The position numbers and the translations under genes were made by a program. Below the pieces are notes generated by a model. That model had not been told where the DNA came from. It did no database searches and saw nothing but the letters and a program-made list of their open reading frames with translations. A stretch of 64,000 bases of DNA, from NCBI GenBank assembly GCA_964016885.1, contig OZ024747.1, positions 61,062,397-61,126,396 of the forward strand, given 5' to 3'. Shown here in pieces: positions 9,899 to 19,423 of this stretch (position 1 is the stretch's first letter; every line of letters starts with the position of its first letter). The stretch is from Eledone cirrhosa. Lineage: Eukaryota > Mollusca > Cephalopoda > Octopoda > Eledonidae.

Positions 9899-10545
9899 AC
9901 TCACTTTATAGAGAGAGGGAGTGCCAAGGGTGACAGAGAGAGGGAGTATGACAGAGAGGGTGCAGTCGACATCGCCCTCATCTATATATATAGAGGGGGG
10001 GGGGTGCCAAGGGTGACAGAGAGAGGGAGTATGACAGAGAGAGAGGGTGCAGTCGACATCAGCCTCATCTATATATAGAGCGGGGGGCGTGCCAAGGGTA
10101 ACAGAGAGAGGCAGTATGACAGAGAGAGAGGGTGCAGTCGACATCGCCCTCATCTATATATAAAGAGGGGGAGTGCCAAGGGTGACAGAGAGAGGGTGCA
10201 GTCGACATCAGCCTCATCTATATATAGAGCGGGGGCGTGCCAAGGGTAACAGAGAGAGGCAGTATGACAGAGAGAGAGGGTGCAGTCGACATCGCCCTCA
10301 TCTATATATAAAGAGGGGGAGTGCCAAGGGTGACAGAGAGAGGCAGTATGACAGAGAGAGAGGGTGCAGTCGACATCAGCCTCATCTATATATAGAGCGG
10401 GGGCGTGCCAAGGGTGACAGAGAGGCAGTATGACAGAGAGAGAGGGTGCAGTCGACATCGCCCTCATCTATATATATAGAGGGGGAGTGCTAAGGGTGAC
10501 AGAGAGAGAGAGGGGGCAGTCGACATCACCCTCATCTAGTCTATA
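9899..10545. repeat. ~84-bp tandem array, 8 units, two alternating subtypes
   Basis: GGTGCAGTCGACATC recurs with starts near 9961, 10048, 10133, 10197, 10281, 10364, 10447 and 10515, so spacings are 83-87 bp except for two short units (64 and 68 bp) that lack the GCAGTATGACAGAG part. Units alternate between a CGCCCTCAT…AAAGAGGGGG form and a CAGCCTCAT…GAGCGGGGGC form, which suggests a dimeric amplification unit. The palindrome GTCGAC is intact in all eight. Open frames on both strands are periodicity artefacts. Confidence 0.9.
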
Positions 10546-10930
10546 TATAATAGATGTTTATATTCTAAATCACTGTATTTCTCTATAATCTGTTCTCTAG
10601 TGATTCTGACCAACTTCTGTGTCTTATTAGGAGACTACTTCCTCTTATTGATCATATATTATTACTGTTTTGTTGAATGTCATAATTCCATTGCTACAAC
10701 CTCACTCATTGCCCAATGCCATCAGCTTTAAGTCTTGCCACTCATTCAATGTCACTCAACATCAACATTAGATGGATTAAAAGAATCAACTACTAATATT
10801 TTATATGTTTCTAGATTAATCTTGTTAGTGTCTTAAATATCTCAAGTGGCTTATTTCCAAGTGAGTCAGATTACATGGACAAGAAGACAAAGGAGTGAGG
10901 AGCTGATGATGATAACAATTATTACTATTG
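10546..10930. other. Intergenic DNA, no feature seen
   Basis: No gene or repeat was recognised before the SINE cluster. Confidence 0.5.
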
Positions 10931-10933
10931 TTA

Positions 10934-11155
10934 TAAATTGGCAGTATCGGTAGAGGGTCGGATGCCATGCTTTGCAGCATAGAGTTATGGTCCTTTATGT
11001 TCGAGTTCAAACGCCGCCAAAGTTAACTTTGCCTTTCATCCTTACGGGGTCGATAAAATAAAGCACCAGTAATACACTGGGGTTGATATACTCGATTTTC
11101 CCCCTCCCCTTCAAATTGTTGGCCTTGTGCCTAAATCAGAAACCATTAATAATAA
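10934..11155 (+). repeat. tRNA-derived SINE, long-tailed subtype
   Basis: It starts at ATTGGCAGTATCGGTAGAGG, has a B-box-like GAGTTCAAACG near 11003, then TTTGCCTTTCATCCTTACGG and GGGTCGATAAAATAAAG. Unlike the other copies it keeps an extra GTTGATATACTCGATTTTCC segment before GGCCTTGTGCC. The family is one I recognise from octopus and squid. Confidence 0.8.
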
Positions 11156-11156
11156 T

Positions 11157-11228
11157 ATTAATAATTGTTTCTACTTTTGGCACAAGGCCAGCAATTACCC
11201 AGTGTATTACTGGTACTTTATTTTACCC
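11157..11228 (-). repeat. SINE 3-prime fragment, inverted
   Basis: TGTTTCTACTTTTGGCACAA through TACTTTATTTTACCC is the reverse complement of a SINE tail. It is abutted head-on by the plus-oriented fragment that follows. Confidence 0.85.
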
Positions 11229-11313
11229 GATAAAATAAAGTACCAGTAATACACTGGGTACTTGCTGGCCTTGTGCCAAAAGTAGAAACAATTATTATTA
11301 ATATTATAATAAT
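11229..11313 (+). repeat. SINE 3-prime fragment, plus orientation
   Basis: GATAAAATAAAGTACCAGTA through AAAAGTAGAAACAATTATT mirrors the preceding fragment almost perfectly, forming a near-palindrome of about 150 bp. Confidence 0.85.
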
Positions 11314-11314
11314 A

Positions 11315-11520
11315 GGGCGGTGAATTGGCAGTATCGGTAGAGGGTGGGACGCCATGCTTTGACGCATAGAGTTACGGCCCTTGCCATTCTGAGTTCAAAT
11401 CCCGCTGAGGTTAAATTTGCCTTTCATCCTTACAGGGTCGATAAAATAAAGTACCAGTAATGCACTGGGATAATTGCTGGCCTTGTGCCAAAAGTAGAAA
11501 TAATTATTATTAATATTATA
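11315..11520 (+). repeat. tRNA-derived SINE, near full length
   Basis: It runs from GGGCGGTGAATTGGCAGTAT to GCCAAAAGTAGAAATAATTA. A consensus B box, GTTCAAATC, lies at 11393-11401; the A box is weak. This is the cleanest plus-oriented copy in the window. Confidence 0.85.
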
Positions 11521-11676
11521 AAGAAATTATTATTATTATTATTGATGTTGTTGTTGTAGCAATAACCATGCCTCAGATAACCCTTATTGGCTATGGTTCT
11601 GCCTCTGTAGTTGTTATTGTTATTTTTATCCCTACCCTCATCATCATAGTGATCATGATGTCAGAAAACACAGATT
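11521..11676. repeat. (ATT)n and (GTT)n triplet tracts
   Basis: ATTATTATTATTATTATTGA at about 11526 and GTTGTTGTTGTAG at about 11547 are short impure triplet runs, possibly grown from the preceding SINE tail. Confidence 0.75.
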
Positions 11677-11694
11677 TTATTATCTTAGAATAAC

Positions 11695-11885
11695 TGTTTC
11701 TACATTTAGCACAAGGCCAGCAATTACCCAGTACATTACTGGTACTTTATTTTATCGACCCCCGTAAGGATGAAAGGCAAAGTTAACCTTGGCGGGATTT
11801 GAACTCAGATCGTAAAGGGACGTAACTATGCTGGAAAGCATGGCGTCCGACCCTCTACCGATACTGCCAATCCACCGCCCTTATA
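11695..11885 (-). repeat. tRNA-derived SINE with target-site duplication
   Basis: In minus orientation it carries a B box (GATTTGAAC on plus, 11796-11804) and ends at the 5-prime side with CCAATCCACCGCCC. It is flanked by TTATTATCTTAGAATAAC (11677-11694) and TTATAATCTTAGAATAAC (11881-11898), which match at 17 of 18 bases. This duplication is direct evidence of retroposition. Confidence 0.9.
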
Positions 11886-12209
11886 ATCTTAGAATAACAA
11901 AGAATTACATAACAATAAAGAGGGAGTAGCAGTAATACAGAGGACTAAGTGTATTACAAAAACAAATGTGTTCTCCCTTAACTCATTCAAGAATGGACCA
12001 GTTTAAAATGGACTCATCATTTTTGTTTTCCATTTAAAAAGAGGATAATAGCCCTGATATATTATGTTGAAATATACTGGGTGAAAAATATTACTTTGTT
12101 TTGTTTTATTTGTTATCCTTTGCTCTTTATATATTTCTACCACATTGTCTCAGCCTTCTGAAGTCCCTACCAATCAGTTACCTATATAAATGTATTGTTT
12201 CAACACTCT

Positions 12210-12470
12210 TCTTCTTCGCCCACTTATTCCGAAGGTCCTGTGAGAAGCAACCATCTCCAAGCAAGATCAGCCAAGCTCATGGATTTTATCCAACCATCTT
12301 GCTTGGGGTCTACCCCTGGGTCTCCTGCCGGTTGGTTTTGCCCATAAAATCTGTCAAGTGGTTCTTTCCTGAGACATTCTAACCACGTGCCCATAATATA
12401 AGAGCTGTGATCTCTCAATTTAGAGAAGTAGCTGCTCCACCTGGAGTAACTCGCTGATCTCCAAGCTATA
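12210..12470 (-). pseudogene. Decayed non-LTR retrotransposon (LINE) ORF C-terminus
   Basis: On the minus strand, one frame reads IERSQLLYYGHVVRMSQERT, then after an in-frame stop QILWAKPTGRRPRGRPQARW and LDKIHELG. It then continues in another frame as DLAWRWL. The order GHV-RM, then GRRPRGRPxxRW, then DLAW matches the conserved C-terminal tail of reverse-transcriptase ORFs of many animal LINEs. At least two in-frame stops (one just before IERSQ) and a frameshift show it is dead. The reverse-transcriptase core is not found nearby. The clade cannot be decided from this tail. Confidence 0.75.
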
Positions 12471-12640
12471 CACTCTATGAAGTATCATTACTCCAAAGAC
12501 ACTTCAGAGGAAATCTTAGCTTTAATTGTAATTAATATATTGTTTCATGTGGTATTTTATGACTGAAAGTTCAAGACTGTTGTCCTGGATAGGACATCAG
12601 CTCACGATATGGTTAAACTTTAATACCTGCTGCTCTATCT
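12471..12640. other. Intergenic DNA, no feature seen
   Basis: This stretch may include further decayed LINE sequence upstream of the recognised C-terminus, but I cannot support it. Confidence 0.4.
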
Positions 12641-12643
12641 AAG

Positions 12644-12946
12644 GCCTCCTTTGGTCAGAACTGACCATGGATAATAGCCTGTTGTTAGTTCGGCTGGAGC
12701 AGCATCTTTGGTGGCTAAACAGACCTATACATGAGTAACAGCCTCTGTCACATTGAACACATCTGTATATGGTCTCGGGACTGTTGGATTTATTGCACTC
12801 TTAACGCCTCCTTCGGTCAAGGCTGACCATGGGTAATATCTTGTCAGCTGGGCTGTAGCAGTATCTATGGTGGCTAAACAGACCTATACGCGAGTGTCAG
12901 TCTCTGTCACATCTGTATATGGTCTGTTGGATTTATTGCACCCCTT
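12644..12946. repeat. 162-bp direct duplication
   Basis: GCCTCCTTYGGTCARRRCTG starts at 12644 and again at 12806. Both copies go on through GGTGGCTAAACAGACCTATA and GTATATGGTCT to GTTGGATTTATTGCAC. The second copy is about 20 bp shorter. The sequence is richer in GC than its surroundings and may come from a transposon I do not recognise. Confidence 0.8.
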
Positions 12947-13550
12947 TCACCGGGCTCTCCTGTTCACTGTTGCAGTCATCGACCTCACCTCCCCTCCCCT
13001 GATTTGAGGTGTTGATTCAGAGTGTTCCACCATCTTGGCCTGTCAGCTGCGAGGCCCTCCCAGGACTCTTGTGTTGATGCCAGCTGCTGCTGCTGCTGGC
13101 ACTTATATAATTCAATTCAGTGAACTGGAACAGTGTGAAATATGTCACCTGTTCTAGAAGTTGAAACTGTAAACTTATGAACCTAGGAAATCATTGCACT
13201 TGTGCAACTCATCAAATTTAAATAGTATCAACATTATTCACGATGTTGTTGTAGTGCTAGTTGCTCTTCTCTCTTGCCTTTTTGTTTATGTGTTTTACTT
13301 TTTCATCAAAATGTTTTCACCCCTTTGGTTTATGGCAAATTTAGCAGAAAGATGCCAAACTTTTACTGTATGCCAATCTATTTTATTCACCATAAATAAT
13401 TAGAAACTTATTGAGTGAAGACGGTAAAATCAATGGTTACAAATCACTTTAGAAGTCTATCTTAAATATAAATCAATCCAATATGAAATTAATCTTGATG
13501 TCAGGCTTGGCATCTTTCCACCAATTACTGAGTTTGTCTTATACAGTTAG
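12947..13550. other. Intergenic DNA, no confident feature
   Basis: A C-rich patch and a short CTG run (13085-13098) occur. A 69-codon hydrophobic open frame at 13194-13403 has no homologue I recognise and no supporting context. Confidence 0.45.
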
Positions 13551-13750
13551 CAATGTTGTTGTTTTATACTGAGCTTCTGATAGTATTGTTGTTGTTACTG
13601 CTACAGTGGTAGTGTTGTTGTTGCTGTTGTACTTGTTACTGCTGTGGTGGTGGTTGTGGCTGTTGTCTTTGTTTTTGTTACTGCTTTAGAAGTTCTTGTT
13701 GTTGTTAATGCGATGAAAGTTATGATTGCTGTTATTATTGCTGTGGTGTG
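13551..13750. repeat. (GTT)n-rich degenerate triplet tract
   Basis: GTTGTTGTTACTGCTACAGT and similar GTT/GCT/GGT runs form an impure triplet region of about 200 bp. Confidence 0.8.
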
Positions 13751-13767
13751 TCTGTATATTCATACAT

Positions 13768-13940
13768 ATATATGAGCGTGTGGATAGACACATGCACACA
13801 CAGATATATATATATATATATATGCATACACACACACAGACTCACTCACATGAACAATATATATGTACACACATCTACATATATATGTATGTAGATTAGT
13901 TTTTATATATACGCATATATATATATTTATATATAAGTAT
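13768..13940. repeat. TA/CA microsatellite cluster
   Basis: ACACATGCACACACAG, a TA run at 13805 and further TATATACGCATATATA tracts make up the segment. Confidence 0.85.
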
Positions 13941-14084
13941 ATATCAATTCAATTTCATTACAGTGGTGTGTATCGGGACTTGGTGGAGGGATCTGTATTG
14001 ATTCCCTTAATGGGAGCAGTAAATGGTTCATTTTACTATCAAATTAATTTAAAGTTATAGTCCCCTTCCCTTACCACCGTTTAC

Positions 14085-14385
14085 GTGTCATACCATACCA
14101 CCAACCACCCCGTACCATACCACCAACCACACCGTACCATACCACCAACCACACCATACCACTAACCACCCCATACCAACAGCCACACCATACCATTAAC
14201 CACCAACCACGTCACACCACCAACCACATCATACCATTAACTACACCATACCACAAGCGACACTGTACTACCAACTACACCATACCACCAGCCACCAACC
14301 ACACCATACCACAAGCCATACTGTACTACCAACCAACCACAAGCCACACTGTACTACCAACCACACCACACCATATCAGATGTGA
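14085..14385. repeat. CCAACCACACCATAC-type short tandem repeat
   Basis: ACCATACCACCAACCACACC recurs with variable length (roughly 15-25 bp) and many small changes. It is nearly G-free on this strand. Confidence 0.85.
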
Positions 14386-14507
14386 TGGTTGTATAGTGTA
14401 TAGTGTGTCAGATGTGATGGTTGTATGGCATATACAGGTGAAGTAATGTGATAGGATAGATCTTTTCTTTTGAGCAACCGAAACACATACTTATTAAATT
14501 GTTTTAC

Positions 14508-14592
14508 TTGTACTTTATTTTATCGATCCCAGAAGGATAAAAGACAAATCTGACCACTGTGGGATTTGAACTCAGAACATAGAGAATCATAA
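14508..14592 (-). repeat. Diverged SINE fragment
   Basis: TACTTTATTTTATCGATCCC, GATAAAAGAC and GGGATTTGAACTCAGAACAT correspond to the middle and B-box region (14563-14571) of the SINEs near 11 kb, in minus orientation. Confidence 0.75.
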
Positions 14593-14866
14593 CAATTTAC
14601 CTCAAACCAATTTTTCTGTAACTCAACTAACCCTACCCCTAATTCACCACCATAGATACGTCTATCTTTAATGTCATTTCTGAGCTAAAGTAGCCTGACA
14701 AACTGTAATAAATTGTCCACACAATCTCTATCCAAATTCAATTACAATGTTTAACACAACCAATAGAAACACTTTGCTAAGGTGCCACATAGTTGTATCA
14801 AACATGGAACTGACCCTGATTCTATTATAGTAAACTATTTGTTTCAGAGTGTTCATCAACATCAAT
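14593..14866. other. Intergenic DNA, no feature seen
   Basis: Nothing is recognised here before the dispersed repeat that seeds the 48-bp array. Confidence 0.5.
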
Positions 14867-15038
14867 ATCATCATCGATGTCAGCGTCATTTCATGTCTAT
14901 TTTCCATGGTAGCATGGGTCAGACAGGTTATCTTGTTTGAGGGAAGATAGGCCAGGTGATTGTATCTTGCTCATGTAGAACTATTTCTGGTTTGGCTTCT
15001 ATGGCTGGATGTCCCCCCTAACACCAACCACATTGACA
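14867..15038 (-). repeat. Dispersed repeat portion flanking the 48-bp array
   Basis: ATCATCATCGATGTCAGCGT (tail and core), CATGGTAGCATGGGTCAGAC, one copy of the 47-bp-type module (CTCATGTAGAACTATTTCTG…GGCTGGATG) and CCTAACACCAACCACATTG follow in the order of the unexpanded copy at 687. The next module is then amplified. Confidence 0.85.
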
Positions 15039-16760
15039 GTGTGTGTTGGGTTCCTTTTGCCGTGACACCTACACAACCACTTTACAGTGTGGATTGGGTG
15101 ATTTTTGTCATGACACATACACAACTACATTACAGTGTCGAGTGGGTTCCTTTTGTCATGACACCTACACAACCAATTTACAGTTTGGACTGGGTGCTTT
15201 TTGTTGTGACACCTACATGACCACTTTACAGTATTTACTGGGTGCTTTTTGTCATGACACCTGCACAACCAATTTACAGTGTGGACTTGGGAGCTTTTTG
15301 TCGTGACACATACACAACCACTTTACAGTGTCGATGGGGTTCCTTTTGTCATGACACCTGCACAACCAATTTACAGTGTGTACTGGGTGCTTTTTGTGAC
15401 ACCTACATGACCACTTTACCGTATGTACTGGGAGTTTTTTGTCATGACACCTGCACAACCAATTTACAGTGTGGACTGGTTGCTTTTTGTCGTGACACCT
15501 GCACAACCAATTTACAGTGTGGACTGGTTGCTTTTTGTCATGACACCTGCACAACCAATTTACAGTGTGGACTGGTTGCTTTTTGTCGTGACACCTGCAC
15601 AACCAATTTACAGTGTGGACTGGTTGTTTTTTGTCGTGACACCTGCACAACCAATTTACAGCGTGGACTGGTTGTTTTTTGTCGTGACACCTGCACAACC
15701 AATTTACAGTGTGGACTGGTTGCTCTTTGTCGTGACACCTGCACAACCAATTTACAGTGTCGATGGGGTTCCTTTTGTCATGACACCTGCACAACCAATT
15801 TACAGTGTGTACTGGGTGCTTTTTGTGACACCTACATGACCACTTTACCGTATGTACTGGGAGTTTTTTGTCATGACACCTGCACAACCAATTTACAGTG
15901 TGGACTGGTTGCTTTTTGTCGTGACACCTGCACAACCAATTTACAGTGTGGACTGGTTGCTTTTTGTCATGACACCTGCACAACCAATTTACAGTGTGGA
16001 CTGGTTGCTTTTTGTCGTGACACCTGCACAACCAATTTACAGTGTGGACTGGTTGTTTTTTGTCGTGACACCTGCACAACCAATTTACAGCGTGGACTGG
16101 TTGTTTTTTGTCGTGACACCTGCACAACCAATTTACAGTGTGGACTGGTTGCTCTTTGTCGTGACACCTGCACAACCAATTTACAGTGTGGACTGGTTGC
16201 TTTTTGTCGTGACACCTGCACAACCAATTTACAGTGTGGACTGGTTGCTCTTTGTCGTGACACCTGCACAACCAATTTACAGTGTGGACTGGTTGCTTTT
16301 TGTCGTGACACCTGCACAACCAATTTACAGTGTGGACTGGTTGCTTTTTGTCGTGACACCTGCACAACCAATTTACAGCGTGGACTGGTTGCTTTTTGTC
16401 GTGACACCTGCACAACCAATTTACAGTGTGGACTGGTTGCTCTTTGTCGTGACACCTGCACAACCAATTTACAGTGTGGACTGGTTGCTTTTTGTCGTGA
16501 CACCTGCACAACCAATTTACAGTGTGGACTGGTTGCTTTTTGTCGTGACACCTGCACAACCAATTTACAGTGTGGACTGGTTGCTCTTTGTCGTGACACA
16601 TACACAACCAATTTACAGCGTGGACTGGTTGCTCTTTGTCGTGACACCTGCACAACCAATTTACAGCGTGGACTGGTTGCTTTTTGTCGTGACACCTGCA
16701 CAACCAATTTACAGTGTGGACTGGTTGCTTTTTGTCGTGACACCTGCACAACCACTTTAT
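15039..16760. repeat. 48-bp minisatellite, about 36 units
   Basis: The unit runs from TGTGGACTGGTTGCTTTTTG through GTGACACCTGCACAACC to AATTTACAG, with a clean 48-bp step (for example 15471 to 15519). Early units are diverged (ACTACATTACAG, ACATGACCACTTTACAG), while later ones are nearly uniform. Most variants are transitions: GTCGTGAC/GTCATGAC, ACAGCG/ACAGTG, TTTTTG/CTTTG. Because 48 is a multiple of three, frames stay open on both strands for up to about 500 codons; these are not genes. The unit is the reverse complement of the 51-52 bp module at 3031-3205. Confidence 0.95.
15331..16188. repeat. 429-bp higher-order duplication inside the 48-bp array
   Basis: A block starting at TCGATGGGGTTCCTTTTGTC at 15331 recurs at 15760. 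Each copy is nine units, one of them 3 bp short (TTTTTGTGACACC), giving 9x48-3 = 429 bp. The order of unit variants (GTC-AT, GTC-GT, ACAGCG, TCTTTG) is the same in both copies. Confidence 0.9.
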
Positions 16761-16764
16761 AATG

Positions 16765-17190
16765 TGAACTACTTTACCTTGTTTAAATTAAAACCTTCCA
16801 ATCTATTTTTATGTAAGAACTTTTATTAAGTTACTTTCTAAACACTAATTTAATAATGAGAAAGTTAGTTACATTACTAAACCCTTTCACATTTTAAAAT
16901 TATATTAAGTATTAATTTGAAAATCATAGGCAGTGTGTTTTGTTAGAAATACGGTAATGAAAAGGTTAGAGCACTATAAAATGGTGAAGTAGCAGAAACA
17001 GTAAAGTAACAGACTAAATACACTACAGCGTTTAATTTTGTCCTTTTATATTCTGGATTCAAGTCTTACTGCTATCAGCTTCACTGTTCATCTTTCTAGA
17101 ATCAATAAAGTCAGTAGCAGTCATATTCTGGGGTGGAGAAGGAGAAGATGAACTCAATCAAGTCTAATCTTCCTAACCTCACCTACTTTT
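16765..17190. other. Intergenic DNA, no feature seen
   Basis: The sequence is AT-rich and I recognise nothing in it. Confidence 0.5.
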
Positions 17191-17194
17191 CATC

Positions 17195-17425
17195 ATATGA
17201 CATGTGTTGATGTATATGACCTACTTATCATACTTGACAATATATGACTTACCTATTAATGTAGGTGACCGACCTGTCAATGTGTGACCTATCTGTCAGT
17301 GTGACCTACCTGTTAATGTTGATGTCCTACCTTTCAACATACGACCTACCTGTTAATATGTGACCTAAATAACAATATATGACCTACCTGTTAATGTAGA
17401 TGACCTACCTATCATTTTATTTTTG
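17195..17425. repeat. ~22-bp degenerate tandem array, left part
   Basis: TGACCTACCTGTCAATATA-like units of about 20-25 bp recur with many changes. The same unit resumes at 17750 after a SINE-containing interruption. Confidence 0.85.
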
Positions 17426-17455
17426 GTAATTCTTTATTAACTGTTATAAGTTAAT

Positions 17456-17627
17456 ATTATAAAGTAGAGGGTCGGACGCCATGCTTTGATGCATAGAGTT
17501 ACGGCCCTTGCCATTCTGAGTTCAAATCCCGCCGAGATTAACTTTGCCTTTCATCCTTACGGGGTCGATAAAATAAAGAAACAGTAATGTACTGGCCTTG
17601 TGCCAATAGTAGAAACAATTATAAAGT
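17456..17627 (+). repeat. 5-prime-truncated SINE inserted in the 22-bp array
   Basis: SINE sequence starts at TAGAGGGTCGGACGCCATGC and runs to GTGCCAATAGTAGAAACAAT, with a B box GTTCAAATC at 17520-17528. ATTATAAAGT flanks it on both sides (17456-17465 and 17618-17627), but SINE tails of this family also end in similar AT-rich sequence, so the duplication is only probable. Confidence 0.75.
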
Positions 17628-17649
17628 TAGACAAAAAAATAATCTTTAA

Positions 17650-17736
17650 ATGAAAAAAAAGGGGAAAAAGAGAATGAATCAATGAAAGAAAAGGAGGGAT
17701 GGACAGCCTCTACACTGCAGTCGGGGGGGGGGGGTT
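17650..17736. other. Purine-rich interval ending in a G run
   Basis: An A-rich tract is followed by GAAAAGGAGGGATGG and a run of 12 G near 17723-17734. It has no relation to the flanking array. Confidence 0.7.
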
Positions 17737-17749
17737 AATTCTGCTGTGA

Positions 17750-18092
17750 TGACCTACTTGTCAACATATGAACTAACCCTAATACATGACACACCTGTTA
17801 TTATGATATACCTGTCAACATATGATTTACCTATCATTTGATATGTGACACACCTGATATTATGATATACCTGTCAACATATGATTTACCTATCATTTGA
17901 TATTTGACACACCTGCCAGCATATGATTTACCTATTATTTTGATATATGACTTACCTGCCAATGTTTATGACCTAACTATCAACACATCACCTACCTGTC
18001 ATTATATGACCTAATTGACATACTTGCCAGCATATGTGGCATACCTATCACTATATTACCTCCTTATTAATATATGACTTACCTGTCAGCAA
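17750..18092. repeat. ~22-bp degenerate tandem array, right part
   Basis: ACCTGTCAACATATGATTTACC and related units continue the array cut by the SINE. A larger period is visible in two successive blocks containing CACACCTGATATTATGAT and TATGATTTACCTATCATTTG. Confidence 0.85.
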
Positions 18093-18094
18093 AA

Positions 18095-18460
18095 CTAACT
18101 GTCAACAACTCACCTACCTGTCAACAACTCACCTTCCTGTCAACAACTCACTTACCTGTCAACAACTCACCTTCCTGTCAACAACTCACTTACCTGTCAA
18201 CAACTCACCTTCCTGTCAACTCACCTTCCTGTCAAGAACTCATCTACCTGTCAACAACTCACCTACTTGTCAACTCACCTTCCTGTCAACAACTCACCTA
18301 CTTGTCAACTCACCTTCCTGTCAACTCTCTTACCTGTCAACAACTCACCTTCCTGTCAACAACTCACCTACCTGTCAACAACTCACCTTCCTGTCAAGAA
18401 CTCATCTACCTGTCAACAACACACCTACCTGTCAACAACACATCTACCTGTCAGCATATA
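18095..18460. repeat. 19-bp minisatellite
   Basis: CTGTCAACAACTCACCTAC recurs every 19 bp with shorter variants lacking AACAA. It shares ACCTACCTGTCAA with the 22-bp units to its left and so probably evolved from them. Three-frame open reading across it is a periodicity artefact. Confidence 0.9.
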
Positions 18461-18540
18461 ACCAACTCACCCACACAAATAAAATCTGTTCAGATGTTAT
18501 ATGAAAAAGATATAAAAAGAAATTATCAAAACTATTAGTG

Positions 18541-18905
18541 AAGACATGGCTGTGAAGTTAAAGAGTTTGTTTTGAGGTCACATGGTTTTAAGTTCAGTCT
18601 CATTGTACAGGATTCTTGCAGAGTTTCTTTTACTATAGCCTCAGGTTGACCAATCCCTCATGGGTGAACTTTGGTAGATAGAAATTGTGTTTATATAAGT
18701 GTATGTACTTGTGTTAATGTTCACTAGTTAGTTTTATTTCCCCTACAACATAGCATTTTGACAAATAGAGATCGATAAAATAACTACCAGGCTTGATGTA
18801 AAAAGGAGCAGGTACTGGGGTTGATATGATCCATTAAATCCCATGAAAGTGGTGTGCTAGCATGGCCACAGTCTAATGACTGAAACCAAAAAATAAATAA
18901 ATGTC
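18541..18905 (+). repeat. Diverged full-length tRNA-derived SINE (second family)
   Basis: Landmarks appear in the order I know for a common cephalopod SINE: a tRNA-like head (ATGGCTGTGAAGTTAA, then CATGGTTTTAAGTTCAGTCT), TTTTACTATAGCCTCAGG, GGTAGATAGAAA, GATCGATAAAATAACTACCA, GGTACTGGGGTTGATATGAT, GCTAGCATGGCCACAGTC and TGACTGAAAC followed by an A-rich tail. The B box is degenerate, so this copy is old. Confidence 0.75.
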
Positions 18906-18959
18906 TGTGGATGCAAAGGGCAGAAGAACTCATAAGAGTCAATGGCCATCCAAAAATCT

Positions 18960-19420
18960 GTAAATATGTATATATACTTGTACATATGTATGTATATGTA
19001 TATGTGCACGGGGACATAGAAATAATCGGGCTGGATACCCAATCGCACGGTTAAACCACTGGGAGTAAAGGACCCCTAGCTTTTGTCAGGGCATTTTTCT
19101 AGAAGGCAACTCAGGAAACTGGGATAACCCCGATATAAAACCTGCAGCTCAGTAGTTACCGATGATGTTGATCATTTCTTCTTTTCGGGTTATAGCTACT
19201 GTCACTCAGAGAGTGGAATTGGCTCAGTGCACAGTCTTTACTCACTTTAAAAAATCTTCACGCACAGGCATTGCACAATAGAATTAATTAATAATTATTA
19301 ATAATGGTATATCGTGCAATGGCCATACACGATAACGAGGGGGCAGCCATCATGTATATATGTATTAATTTATTTATGTATGTATGTGAGTGTATATGTA
19401 TGTATGTACATATATATGTA
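18960..19420. other. Unclassified low-copy segment with TATG tracts at both ends
   Basis: Between two TATG microsatellites (about 18965-19005 and 19350-19425) lies about 330 bp of more complex sequence. It starts GTGCACGGGGACATAGAAAT and contains ACCACTGGGAGTAAAGGACC. It has no long open frame. It may be another dispersed element, but no second copy is present here. Confidence 0.45.
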
Positions 19421-19423
19421 TAC

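Noticed and set aside
13194..13403. 69-codon hydrophobic frame resembling a membrane segment
   Set aside because: AT- and T-rich DNA readily gives hydrophobic frames; no start context, splice sites or homologue supports it.
15039..16760. CRISPR-like regular repeats
   Set aside because: Units are contiguous with no unique spacers, and the context is eukaryotic with SINEs and microsatellites.
15242..16762. Open frames of about 500 codons on both strands of the 48-bp array
   Set aside because: The unit is a multiple of three with no stop, so every frame that starts open stays open. Both strands and several frames are open at once, there is no coding signature, and the array belongs to a dispersed repeat.
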